This document shows, one piece after another, positions 22,701 to 35,900 of a DNA stretch of 64,000 nt; position 1 is the first letter of the stretch; every line of letters starts with the position of its first letter. The stretch comes from Xanthostigma xanthostigma. Lineage: Eukaryota > Arthropoda > Insecta > Raphidioptera > Raphidiidae. Under the pieces are notes generated by a model that did not search any database, was not told where the DNA came from, and was given only the letters and a program-made list of their open reading frames with translations. The stretch is taken from assembly GCA_963575645.1 (NCBI GenBank), contig OY754470.1, positions 13,152,501-13,216,500 of the forward strand, in the 5' to 3' direction. A program made the translations under genes and the position numbers.

Positions 22701-22949
22701 AAACAACAATTATCTAGAGATCGATTTGTTTTTTTTAAATTCTGGTTTTAACAATAGCCCCGCCCATTTATTGTAAAGTTCAAAATCAACATTCCTAATT
22801 TGGACATCAGAAGGTAAAGCAGACTATATACATTATAACTTACGTAAGCCTGGCATCTCATCGAACGAAGCGATGCCTTTATCAGCCAAATCCAATTCTG
22901 GATTTTTTATTTCTTTAGCTTCATCAATAACTTTTTTAGCTTTTGACAT
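19705..22949 (-). CDS. RSU1: Ras suppressor protein 1, leucine-rich repeat
   Basis: RSU1 (icarus in Drosophila) is a leucine-rich-repeat protein that binds PINCH in the integrin-linked ILK-PINCH-parvin complex at muscle and cell-matrix adhesions. Exons on the minus strand: 22844-22949, 22064-22114, 21747-21986, 21445-21527, 20330-20444, 20126-20258, 19705-19789. They join in phase to 270 residues; human RSU1 is 277. The start at 22949 gives MSKAKKVIDEAKEIKNPELDLADKG; an in-frame ATG at 22991 would add 14 residues. Repeats run from about residue 40 to 215: LSHNKIQNVPPGLANL, LPLSLSSMPKLRILNLS, LPRGFGAFPVLEVLDLTYNN, TLRALYLGDNEFEYLPPEIG. The C-terminal cap has NEWVTPIADQLQVGISHV. The last exon (YNRHIAAKPPPPP, KNKKVSR) is separated by a 336-bp intron containing a hairpin. 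The early stop that appears without splicing at 20126 is avoided by the GTAAGT donor. Confidence 0.94.
19914..20063. repeat. Perfect-looking hairpin in RSU1 last intron
   Basis: CAAACCTTATGGGATTTGGT through TTTAAAGGT is mirrored, after a short loop around AAGAAAAAGAAT, by ACCTTTAAAC through ACCAAATCCCATAAGGTTTG. The arms are about 65-70 bp with very few mismatches. Because the intron is transcribed, this would form a long double-stranded RNA stem. Confidence 0.88.
20798..21041 (-). repeat. TGACGTGATAACG repeat, copy in RSU1 intron 4
   Basis: Sense orientation relative to RSU1. Shares GGTTGTCTGTAAAGTCGGTT at one end and ACGTTATCACGTCAA at the other, plus the internal CGCTCAGGCTCAGGCGGAAC segment with the copy at 31839. 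Non-coding. Confidence 0.85.
21597..21745. repeat. GTCGACAATTTTATTTATTTGA repeat
   Basis: Contains AAATCTTTGATTAACGTCTG...AACTCTTCAAATAAATAAAA and GAAAAAATTGGTCGACAATT. It is a foldback family also seen at 29923, 30799 and 39158. Its right end lies against the 5' splice site of RSU1 exon 3 (donor bases 21746-21741). Confidence 0.7.
22293..22414. mobile_element. CATTGG MITE with 7-bp duplication, copy A
   Basis: Ends CATTGGCTAACGTATTA and inverted CATTGATTAACGTATTATA. Flanked by ATATAAT at 22286-22292 and 22415-22421. Longer copies of the same family are at 27368 and 57828. It lies in RSU1 intron 1. Confidence 0.85.
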
Positions 22950-23969
22950 TTTGCTAGTATTCGGAATACAAGACACAGGTGCTTGACTCATTGCGCGCGC
23001 AGCTTTCGCTCCTTTTAATTCCCGGGAAAATATTCAAACACCAAAATTATATTAAATTACCAAACACTACTCACACAATGCACCATAAATTATATTTTAA
23101 ATTCAAATTAAATTTAATTACTCGAGTGTAAACTTTAGTGTTAGTTAATAATTCCTGTCTTTAAAAAATTGCGGGGGCGAACAGTTTCTAGGTCGTTTAA
23201 AAATAGGAATGTGTACTTACACCCAAAATAATTAAAGCAGTTTAAATGCCAGTAAATATATAAAATTCTTAAATTTTAATAACTTTGCACAGTGTCCATT
23301 TATTAATTAATAGCTTAATCATGTAATAATGATCGATTGTTAATTCATTTGGTCACTAATTATTATCCTTGCACAAACAATCGCCTTGCGATCAACTATA
23401 GCGACCAGCGACTGCCAACTAGTCGATAATACAGGTGAGTATATCCAATTTATTATCGACTTTGTGAGCTGTCAAATTTATATCAGTGATCTCTAAAAGT
23501 TTTTTTCTGTAATTAATATTTTTTTTATATTTCTGTGCAAATTGATTAAATTATACAAGTCACCTTATAACCTGAAACTGCATACGTCTATATTCAACCG
23601 ATTGTCTTTTTAAGCTTATAGTTTTAATGTAATAATGCGATTTAATTAGACCGTACCACCGCTGAAGAGCTACTGTTCCATTACTTGTCAAATATTTATA
23701 TTCCAAAGTGGATACCGATTGCCTTTAACATTATATGGTTCCATAAAAATTGTTTTATTTTTTAATATTTTAATGAAAGTGTAACGATGTCCCAAAGCCG
23801 GGTTTATTGGGACATTATCAAAAAATTAAAGAGGTGAATTTACTTTCGTCGTGTCACTTACTAATTCATGACATGTCTATTTGATAACAGACTATTCTCT
23901 ATTAGCTATAGTTATTTGTCATAATATAATATATTTTTTAGATAATCGTTTTTTGTAAATCCTTGCATT
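22950..23969. promoter_or_regulatory. Divergent promoter region RSU1 / tweek
   Basis: About 1 kb between the start codons of RSU1 (minus) and tweek (plus). It must contain both promoters and 5' UTRs, and possibly non-coding first exons. GCGCGC near 22996 and a GCGGGGGCG patch near 23171 are the only GC-rich spots. No TATA box or repeat was identified. Confidence 0.5.
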
Positions 23970-26900
23970 ATGGAGTCGATGGGATTTGAAAATATGTATC
24001 CAGAAAATCTGTCCGATCTTGTAGCGGACAGATGGAATTATAGTCAACATCAAACGGCACTGGAACAAATAAAAATGGACAGTAATTTTGCTTGGCTTAT
24101 GGGCAGTTTAGTATCGGCCATCGCTTGGATTATTTACATAACATACTACAATTCGAGAATATCCGGTTACTTTATGACGAATCTGTTAAATAGATTTGTA
24201 ATACACACCGGTTTTTTTAAAATCGGTTCATTCACATTAAATGTACTATCGGGCAAAATAATGTTCCGAGACGTAATTTATATAACAGAAGATTATAGCT
24301 TACGAATACAAGATGGATATTTAATATTTCGATGGTGGAGGTCGTATGTTCCGAAAGACGTTAGCGAAGGTAAGTGAAGCAGCGATATCAGTGTAATGAG
24401 AATTAGGCTTTTGAAAAAAAAATAATTATCGATTTTTTTATTGTATTTTAAAACTTTGTTATAAATAATATTGATAATCGATGCGAAAAACTTTCAAAAA
24501 ACTTTTTTTAAATTATAAGCAATTTTAAATTGATAACATATTAAAAAAAATCACGTGACTGCAAACGCACTAAAATTGTTTTTGACAGTTGTGACGTCAT
24601 AATGGTAAAATTTATATACGCAGTATACTATCAATGGCTTCTACATGTGTATTGACTAAAACATTATGACGTCACATTATGTTCGGGAAATGTCGGCGCG
24701 TTCTCGGAACTGGGTACAAAACTTTATTTTTAATTTGATATAACTTTTGAATTATAACGAAAATAAAAAAAAGAAAAATAGTTTTGTTATAAAACTTATA
24801 TACGATCTTTCCATTTATGACAAAAAAAATTTCATTCAAAAGCCCAATTCTTATTTTTCTTCAAAATTATCCACCCTGCGCAGTATCTTGTCCCTGTGTA
24901 TATCCTATATGCTGGTCATATTATTTCAGATCTTTCTCATTCGGACACTCGGTTATCGGTTGTACTGAATGGTTTCGAACTACATGTCTACAACAGATCT
25001 GACATGTACGGTCATCTAGAAAAACTATTTGGCTTGGAACCAAATCTATTACCCAATGATAAAAACCAGGGAGATCCTGATGCATCATTAAATTATGAAA
25101 ATTTGCAAGATACAATGGGTAAGAGTAATAATAATAATAATTTATTGATTCATATAGCTGTATATATAGATATGAACAGTCAAAAATATAACATCAATCA
25201 GTTAAAAAATTCATTAATGCCATAAAAACATTTTTCCAATAAAAATACTTTAAGCGTTTTGCAAAATAATTTTAGGTCATTAATTTCCCGTAGCTGGGTA
25301 GGCAAATTGTTGAACAGAATAGGTCCAGCGCATTTAGGAGACTTAGAATAAAAATTTGATTTATATTTATAAATGTGAATTTGAGAAATTTGTCTCGTGT
25401 TATGATCGTGAATCATACAATTGTCCGTATACTCGTCCCTATTCCTTTTAACATTTGCCAAAATTTTATATAGATAAATACCCGTAACAGTCAGTATATT
25501 ATTATTGCCAAATAATAATAATAATAATAATTTGTCATCCGGTAATTCTGCAAATAAAAAAGTCTTCTAACGTCACTTTATTTATAGAGTCAGAAAATTT
25601 GACAGTAAAACACCAAAGATCGGAAGCAGCTATGGCAAGAACTTGGAGAGACTTGATACCAGTTATTAAGATGGACGTTTGCTCTGTAAGTATATATAAT
25701 TATCTTTATATATAAAAATTACGTGTCACATGTTTGTCCGCGATGAACTCCTAAACTACTGAACCGATTTTAAATTTGATTTGCACACCGTGTGCAATTC
25801 GACCCAACTTGAAAGATAGGATAGCTTACATTTCAATTTATAGTCGCAATATTATTTTATTGCAAATTATTTGTCTATTCCTTGACAGTCATAATTATCT
25901 GTTGACTGGATTGAGTGAATATTCAATAGATGGCGCAACGTTTCATATAAGCTACAATTCAATAGCATAACCACCACGTGTTGCTGAGGTTAAGGTATCG
26001 AGCACGACGGCGCAGTCGGAGTGCTCGAATATATATATATTATCGCGTTAAAATAAAAACGCTTTTCGTGGAGATCAACTTTGCAACGGTGGAAATCTAC
26101 AAATTCGAGCGAAGCCGAACCGGGCCGCTAATAGTATTATAATTTAATATTAATTTTCCTTTACACAAATGTCCATGTACTTATATTTAATAAAACTTCC
26201 AAATTGTGTTCGACAGGGTCGTTTAGTGTTTGGAAATAGACTGGTTCCTACAACTTTATCAATCAACGTTGAAGAAGCTCACTTTGTGTACTCAACTAAA
26301 CCTGCCGCATCGAGTCTCGATCATTTTATGCATTTCGCAAAATGCAAGGCTGAAAACTTCAAGGTGAGAAGTTTCAGTTGTTTTATACAGTATGTAAACA
26401 CGTAAGGTGCACATAGGGAAATTAACATTGGGAAAAAATGACTGGATCAGAGTGAGCCTTGAAATCTTGTTTTTCAATTTGACAGATAATATTCTTTTGC
26501 AAAATGAATGTGTATACTACCGAAGAAAATATTCAAATGATTATAACATAATCGGACTTTTTTTATTAATGGGACATTAAATTCCCAAAAATACTTAAAT
26601 ATGGTGCGAGATCAAATATCTCCGCCTATTCGTGTTGAACCTAAAGACATTGGGTCACTGATTTACCGACGCGCATACGTCATATCAGTCAGACAATTTT
26701 TGAATGAAATGTTTCCAAACAGATGGAGTTGTTTTTTTATTTTATTTTTGTACAAAAAAATTTAAATAATGATTTATAAGAGCTTTTTATTATTAAAAAA
26801 GCCAAGTAAAATAAAAATAAATCAAAATAAAATAGAAATCCTCAAGATTACCACGATAATTCAATAGAAATAACAATTAATGCAGTCATGGCTAACTCTG

Positions 26901-29900
26901 ATCCAAGTATTTTTCCCAATGCTAATTTCCCTATGTGCACCTTACGCGTTTACATACTGTATATTATGTAATGTGGACATCAATTGTTTGTAAGTCATGT
27001 GCAGAAGCTTTTCTTTGCATTGCGCATAAGCTGCTAATGACTGACGCCACTAGTGTTGTGTGAATTTTCGTTAATAGTCATTCTTATTTATTATACAGGT
27101 AATTTTAGCGCCAAGCCCTAAGTACACCGGCATGGTAGATGATCCTCCACGCTACATGGGCGAAGGTTTTGTGATTATGTCATCAAATAACGTTGAACTC
27201 TATACATATATGGATGAGCCCGGTACGTTATTAAAGTTAATAAAAAAAGTTATTTATTTCTTTAATTTATTGTGCTCTGTGAGTGTATTTGTTGTAAGAA
27301 ATAAAAATATAGATTTCTTCAAATTCAAAATATTCATTCAATGTAAAAATACAAAATGGAATAATATTATTGATTAACGTATTATAGGAAGATCGGTTAC
27401 CCAGTGAACCAAAATGAGACCACTTATGATGCTCGCCGATAGGTGGCCACCTATTGACGAGCATCATAAGCTAAATTTTTTTAATCTGCGAGTGTAGAAT
27501 ATGTAGAGTTTCCGTAGTGAATTGTGCTGACAACGGTTCGGCCGTCTGGTGACTAGCATCATAACTACATTTGTTTTCCGTAGTGAATTGTGCTGGCAAT
27601 TTGGCCCTCTAGTGACTAGCATCATAATTACATTTGTCCTTTAAAGATCCTCTTATTCGACTGTATTGTACAATATTCCGCGGTGACATTATTATTGGGC
27701 TTTTAAATATTTTTCTTTTGACATAAATGAATAACTTTAATTAAAATTTTATTTTTAAACAAAGTTCTGATGTTGAGTCAAAAAAATCCGAACAAAAATA
27801 TAAATTCAAGAAATAGGATTATATATTTCATTTTATTTTTATTATCTTAATTGATAAATCAGATGCTCCCATAATAAAATAATTGACATGGTCTTCGATG
27901 TTACAAAATAATATAAGTATAATACGTTAGCCAATGATAATATATAGATTTTGAATATTCAATGTAATATTCAAAAACAAATTTTATTCAATGCGTGAAT
28001 TTATTTGAATCTTGGTTCATAAACAATTTCAATTTAGTAATAATAATTTTTATACATTTTTTAGGTATTGTTCCTGAAGAACCTGTTTTATTAAGATTGG
28101 CAAATGGCGATGTCGTTGAATCAGCTCCACCTGTTTGGGGAATCGATATTAAATGTGGCAAAGGTTTTGAATTTTGTATATTTAATGGAATAAGAATATT
28201 TGTGCAAGTTCCTTGTTTCTAAACGGAGAACTGATGAGAGTTTCAATTGTTTTTTCATTTTGTTATCTGATTAACCTTTTAAAATATTTTATTTGGTTAG
28301 AGTCTATGCTACGCAATAGATTCTTTCTAATAAGGGCCGCCAGACTTTTTTCTGCTACTAATAAGTGAGATAATAGGTACAGTAGAGACGCGTTAATCCG
28401 AACCTTCATAATCCGGATTCTTTGGTAATTCGGACAGTCGTTTGATAGTATTATGTACATTGTAGTCCGGATTTTTCCAGTTTCAGTAATCCGGATCATG
28501 ATACTTAGTTATTGAGTAGCTGTATTTGCGTCAACACTATTGGCCGGCGGTGTGTTACAAACAGTTACATACATATTTGTTGTCAGAGAAGTGAAAGAAG
28601 TTAGGTGGTTTTAGTATGTATGTAGTCGTTGTCAAACTCAGATAGAATTACATAGAGAATGCACTATGGCGCCGCGTAAACGATCACACGTTACTTTATC
28701 ACTGCAAGTAAAAAACGAAATTCTTGACAAATTAAAAGCTTTATTTTTTACGTATGGATAACTCCTTTGAGCACGCATTTTAGTTTGTTTTCTTGATAAT
28801 TAAAATTACATCCAGTAATCCGGACATTTTGATAATCCGGATCAGCTGTGTTTTAATTAGTCCGGATTATCGCGTCTCTACTGTATGTTCCAAGCAGCCA
28901 GCAAACGGTAACAAAACTGTCACCCGCATGCGCAGTAACTAAACGTGTTCCAAAGTCGCCACAAACAGCTTTGTTTTAGCTACTGCGCATGCGGGTGACG
29001 GTTTCCTGTCCGTTTGCTGGCTGCTTGGAACAAACTTATTCAAATACCAGTACTGTTTGTATTTTTTGCCATCTGATGGCGCCACCAGCAAGTGAAGTAT
29101 TTACCATTCAATCATTAAACGGCTAAATTGCAGTTTTGTATGTATTTATTTCTTAATGGATAAATGAAATACAAACCGTTAATCTTTAAACGTTTTGAAA
29201 CATACCTTGCTTACCACTGACCCAATCTGACAAATAAAAAATGTAGACATTTGACACACCTTATGTGTCACTATCGCTATCTGACGAATAAAAAAATAGT
29301 AGCCCTCATTAAGTACATTCGTAACATGATTAGAGTAACTAAGATCCAATATATTGTAGATTGTAGACATTCGACAGCTTAGATCATTTGAGTCCAAAGA
29401 TGTTGAAGTGCTCCGTTCATAAAATGTTAAAGAACTGTTGAATTTGTAGATAAAAGCGTGTTTCGACTTTTTAAGGTACCGACTTTAGTTACGGTCCATG
29501 GGCAGATCGGCAGCGTGACAATTTGTTCAAATTCTTTTTTCCGCCTGATTGGCAGCCCTTGAAAGTAACCAAAGCACCCAAACCAGGAGACAGACGCCAA
29601 ATGCAGTCATTCGATATTCGACTGAGCACACTGAACGAGGCTACAATCGATATATTATTTTCTAAGAACAAAGAAACAAATGCTGTACATGTTAACATCG
29701 GAGCAGGGAGTTACCTAGAAGTGACTCTGCCGTGGATCGTCTTACAAGATGGGTACACGACAAAAATTACCGGGCAGCTATTACATTTGGATGCGACAAC
29801 TAGCTTACAGGTTTGTAATTTTTTTGAAGTGAAATTTTTTATAGCGAGGGAAGTTTGAGAGTTGATAAAATAGAAAGCCGTTATAAATTGAAATTGAAAG

Positions 29901-32900
29901 AGATTGGCAGTGCCATCTATGGATATTCTTCAAATAAATACAATTATCGACCAATTTTTTCAGATTGTATGTTGACAAAAAATTCATTTTTATATTTTTT
30001 AGATTATTTCCGAAGAAGATCCAAATTCGGACCGAAACGTCATCTATTGAATTATTAAATTATAATTTTTTGTCAATATACAGTCTGAAAAAATTGGTCG
30101 CTAATTTTATTTATTTGAAGAGTTCTATTCAGACGTTAATCTAAGATTTAATCCATATTCTACCTATATTTATTTATATATTTTTATTTTTTTTTATTCT
30201 GTCTTTATTTCATATAATCCAGTGGTTCCAAACTTATTTGGCCTACCGCCCCTTTTCCAGAAAAAATATTACTCAGCGCCCCCTGGAAATTATTATTTTT
30301 TTATTTTAATAGAAATTAAACAGAAATATATATGTAGGTACCTATTAATGTGTCTACCTTTTTCGTAAAATATAGTAAGAAAGGTGTAAATTAGAAACAT
30401 TGAAGTTTGAAATTATGAAACTATTTATTGAACTCAGAATTCATCGCCCCTAAATGCACCTGTGGACATCACTGCTTCCCTGGATCGCTGGGCGGTAGCG
30501 CTCACTTTGGGAATCACTGATTATTTCTCCCAGACGCAGACTTTCTTGCAGGGGGAGAGTTTCTCAAGAGAGAGTGTAGTTGTGCGACTAGAAGTTACAC
30601 TTCTTTAGTGGATAGTGTAAAATGTACAGTCACTTTTTTTGTGTAGATAGACGCGAAATACTAAAAAAGTTTCTACATTTCACCAAAACACGAGACTGTT
30701 TCTCAGCGCACATTTATTATTTACCACACTTTGCTGTATTTGAGCTTTTCGAGATTACATTATAAATTACAAACGCTCAACAACTTAGGTTATTAGCCAA
30801 ATCTTTGATTAACGTCTGAATAGAACTCTTCAAGTAAATAAAATTGTTGACCAATTTTTCTCAGACCATACGATATATTGACAAAAAATAATAAAAATTC
30901 AAATCAATATAACAGATGACGTTTCAATCCGGATTTGGATCTTCTTCAGAAATATCTAAAAAATATAAAAATTAATTAGTATTAAGTAATTTATTATCTA
31001 ATAGATTGAATTGGTCGACAATTTTATTTACTTGAATTAGGGTATTAGCACCCAATTACCATTTTTTAGCTTGTTATAACCACTTATCATTTTACAGTAC
31101 CGCAGTTTAGTCGAAAGTGAAACTCTGGAGTATACAGTAAAATGCCACTATCCAATAAGATGGAATGATCATCAAGAATGGGTACTGAATTTGACAGGTT
31201 GCAAAGCCACTGCCAATTTAGTCTATTCGCATAAAGATTTTTTCCAAGGTATTAACAGTTTTTGTATTTACTTTCGTAGTCCTGTACCAGATAGAATAAT
31301 TACACGTCTCATTATTTTTAAGATCTAATAAACGATTGGGCTTCGAAAGCCAGACCAGACTTGTTGCATTTTGTACCGTATACTTGGAAAATCAACCTAC
31401 TTCTGAAAGAGTTCGAAATAATAACAATTAGTAATGAATACAATTGGGTCGACTGCAGTTCACACAATAAAGAAAACTGCCATTTGGCTTTCTGTGGAGA
31501 TCTTTTCGATCTGTCTTTTGATTTGCCTTTTGTCGATTTTCTACCGTCAACTATTCCATTGCGATTTTGGATTCAGGTTTGTTTGTTGTTCGTTTTTAAT
31601 ATTTTTAGAATCTTTTCATTTATGACCAGTGTTTCATTTTGATATATTTTGATTTAATAGGGCGAAAGTGTTGATCTCAGTATGTTTATACCAGAAGTGT
31701 ACACAACTCGAAACATCGTATTGTCTCTAGATAAAAATGCTAAAGTTCTAGCGAGAGATGGCAGCATTAGACAACGCAATGAAAATATTAAAAAATGGCG
31801 CAATGTTTGTCAAAAAGAGTATGTATTTATGTTATATTTTGACGTGATAACGTCTTATAAATTGATGAAACACCGGCTGCACGCACGAAAAAGTGTCACG
31901 TTCCGCCTGAGCCTGAGCGTGCAGGCGAGAGCGCGGTATAAGCGATAGAGAGGCACGATCGGCCCAAGCGTCGGCTTGTACGCATTTCTCTCTCTTCTCG
32001 CGTGACGTCAGAGAGTTCATCAATGTTTCTTTATGACGTTATCACGTAAAACTATCGTCCGTAAACCGACTTTACAGACAACCAATTTTTTTCTTTTGAT
32101 TAAACTTTTTAAAAATACGTGTTCTTTATCTAGTCGAGGTTGGATAGACTGCTGGTCAGTTCCGATAGTGGCGTTATCTATCAATTACACATACCACCCG
32201 TGTCCTCCGTTGGGTCCGGTTCCGCAAGCCGATATCTCAACTCCCGATAAAGAAGAACTTCTACTGTCGCCGATTAGGTTTCCCCATAATCGCAAAGTAC
32301 CGCCGCCTCAGAATATACATCATTGGCAACAAGATAGCTCGAAGAAATTCGATCCGACGTCACTGCCCGCCGATCAAGTTTCCTTGGAACTCGAAATAGG
32401 CCCGAGTGTAATGTTCGTTTACGGAACTGTTCTGAGAAATTTTATGCACCTGAAGGAAAACATCTTCGGCGAAGATCAGAGTTTCACCGATATGCAGCAA
32501 AGCAGATCGAGTGAGACATCTGTCCAGTCTGCAGGAACCCAGGACAGTAGTATGGATGAACGCGATTCAGTGAAAGTTCCTTTCGATCCGAGATTCTATC
32601 GACCGCTTGAAGTCAATGTTTCCGTTACAATGCATGACATTCAAGCGCACCTTGTTAAGGTTAGTTAAAAAATTCCAGCCAATTGGGCGACGGGACCATT
32701 CCAACTTAAAAATGTTGACATTTGATTAAAATAAAGAAAATACAATATCTTATATCGCGTGAGGTGACGCGGGTAATGGCTAGTATTCAATATGATATTT
32801 GCTAATCGTTGACATGGTTACCTACATAATATGTTCCACGTCAAGTAAATATTAATCAAAACATGCCGAACTTGTTTATTTCTGACAGATCCATAAAACA

Positions 32901-35900
32901 AAAGAGCGGCTTATTTTTTTTATTTTCAAAATATTTCCGAAACTATAAAGTTTAGAAAAAAAATTATTTAACGAAACTTTCTTGAAAAAATAAATAAAAT
33001 AATAAGCCGTTATGAAAAATATACCATTATTATATAAAAAACACCGTTTTTTTTCCCCGGAAAGGTCGGCTTCCTTATTAGTTTGCTCCATAATGTTCAG
33101 AACTCCGGAATATTAAATGGCACGATAGGTCGAAAGTAGTATTGTTGAAAAGATCTTTAAAAAATAAGCAAGTTTTGTAGGACATTTTTTTTGTTACTGC
33201 CACCCCTGTTAAGTAATATTCGTTTGAAATTATTAAATTAACTTGTCAGAATAACAAACTTAATTTTAAAAGTCGACATTTAAAATCTAGTTACCCAATT
33301 AAACAATGTCACAATAAGTTTTCAATAATTGGAATTGTTTTTTTTTGTCGGAAAATACTTCCAGGTACTCATAACATATCTAGAAGAGCTCCGCAGTGTT
33401 TAGAAGTAAATTGAAGACAGTTTGAACATTTGTGACATTGTTTAATTAGGTAACTAGATTTTAAATTCCGACTTTTAAAATTAAGTTTGTTATATTTTGG
33501 CATGTTAATTTAATAATTTCAAACGAATATTACTTAACAGGGGTGGCAGTAACAAAAAACATGTCTTACAAAACTTGCTTATTTTTTAAAGATCTTTTCA
33601 ACAATACCACTTTCGACCTATCGTGCCATTTAACATTCCGGAGCTCTGAACATTCCGGAGCAAACTAACAGGGAAGCCGACCTTTCCGGGGGAAATATAT
33701 ATATCTCCAAAGCTGCTAAACTGATTTAGGCGATTATTTTAGCATTAAAATCATTTTTTAGCTTTGGTCACAGTGAAAGAATCACCAAAATTGCTTGATT
33801 AATTTTTTATTTAAATTGGTTCTGTAAGTTTTTTTCTAGTTAGTAGTCAAATATCAAGAAAGAAATCGGTTAAAAACGTACAAACGACGTACTGCAAAGC
33901 CACTAAGTAAAATACTTTTTGCCTGGCTCAAATAAAACTTTCCATCCAAATTAAAATTAATGAATGATCACGCGAGCGAAGCCGGGGACAAAAGCGAATT
34001 TGAAGTAGTTTTTTATTGAAATAATATTATCGTCAAATTATAAATCTTTTTTTTTAGAACTGCAATGAAGCAGATCCAGCCTGTCCTGTAGTAGTGTTGG
34101 AAAGATTTGGTTTTGAATTGAAAAAGAACTATCGACAAACAGAACTTCAAGTTTTGTTGTCGCCATCAATTTTGTTAACTGCAGATAATGTCGTTCGACC
34201 TGGAAAAGATCTTCACCTCAATCAGGGACATTTGATGCTTTCGGCTCTGCAGGTATTTTGTTTATTTTAATTAATTATTAGTACCCAATTCTCTACAGGG
34301 ACAACGTTCCAAAAATTATTTTCATTTAAGTCTAGTTCTTTCTGTATAATATATTAATAACTAATAATGTGTCCTTTGTTATATGAAGGATACTCCCCAA
34401 AATTTGTTTGAATTTGAATTATTTAGCGACTTTTCCACCGATACTCTAGCGACATTTACGTTTATCGAGTTGGCAACACTGAGTGTTATACATTTATGCT
34501 GTGTGGAATAGTCTTTTACGATACGTTTTTTAAATGAATAGATCCGAGGTCACGCAATGTTTAGCGATGAAAGTAGATCACTTGATGAAGACACTTTAGA
34601 ATATGCTTGGCTCCTTGAAATACAACTGGGAAAATTGAGTGGAAAAATTACTACGCCTCAAGTAAGTAACTATTCAGATACTATTTGTTTTTTGTTTGTA
34701 CCGATTTGTTTATGTTCCATACAAGAACGGTACAAACGGAATCCGATCAGATGCCTGGAAGCATGCTAAAAACACTCGTAAAGTTCGTGAAAAACGGCCG
34801 AGCGCGCGCTCGCAGTCGAGTGGTGGGGGAATATAAATAATGTGCGCGCCGCGCGCGTCTATTACTATATATACGCTTCTCCGCCGCTGCTCCTTCCACC
34901 ACCACTGGACTGCGAGCGCGCGCTCGGCCGTTTTTCGCGAACTTTACGAGTGTTTTTAGCATGCTTTCAGGCATCTGATCGAAAAACTGAAATCTACGTT
35001 TTGTAGTGCACGATGTCAACTTTTCAAAACTTTTTTGGAAATTATTATCGGACTTACGGTAACGCATACAGGCCTGCCGGAAAAAAGCGCACTGCAAACT
35101 TTCAATCGCGATTTCGCGAAAACTAATAATCCGACAGCACCCACCTTTGGCACATATAAAGAACATTATAATCCCTACTTTCTCTCAAAATTTTAGCGCT
35201 CCAACTCAAAAAATGACGGAGCTATGAATTTTCGAAAAAACGCCTAATTTTCTGTTTTTTCCTAAATTTTTCAGGCCTAATTATCTGATTAAGACATTCG
35301 ACCTCTCATTCTGTAGATATTTTAATTCTCTACAAACCATTTCATTGGGCCATTCCGATTGCTCCATTAGTTTCAAAGTTACAAGCAAAAAAAGACAAAA
35401 ATCGCGTTTTTTTTGCAATAAACTGTTGATAACTAACAAATGGACCGGAAACTCGAGCGAAAAACACATACTTATTCATCTGCTTATTATCTTTTATATT
35501 ATCGCACAATCGGTTTGCTACTAGCCTTTATGTCAAGCAAAAATGCTCTACAGCTTGGCATACTTGTTTTTAATGATTTTATTGGTTTTTATCACAGCTA
35601 TATCATGTAGTGACATCTCTGGAAACACTGGCGTTGTTAGCTGTAAACGCTGAAAACACTTTAAGACCTCCTCGGCCTGCTCGATTATGCTTGCACGGCA
35701 TTCCTCCAGCACAGTGTCCGGATAGTGACAGTGATACAAGATACCGTTGTCCCTCTGCCGAAGACATTAAGTACCGAATGACACGTGTAGCTGTCGACGC
35801 TGTTGATATTACGCTTGTTGAAAATGGAACTGCCTTGCAAACTTGGGTAAATATCTTTTTTTTTTCAACGTTAATACGTTCCTCTGAAGCTCAACTGCTT

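Noticed and set aside
22950-22991. In-frame upstream ATG for RSU1
   Set aside because: It would add 14 residues that the family lacks; the ATG at 22949 gives the conserved MSKAKK start. The upstream ATG could still be used.
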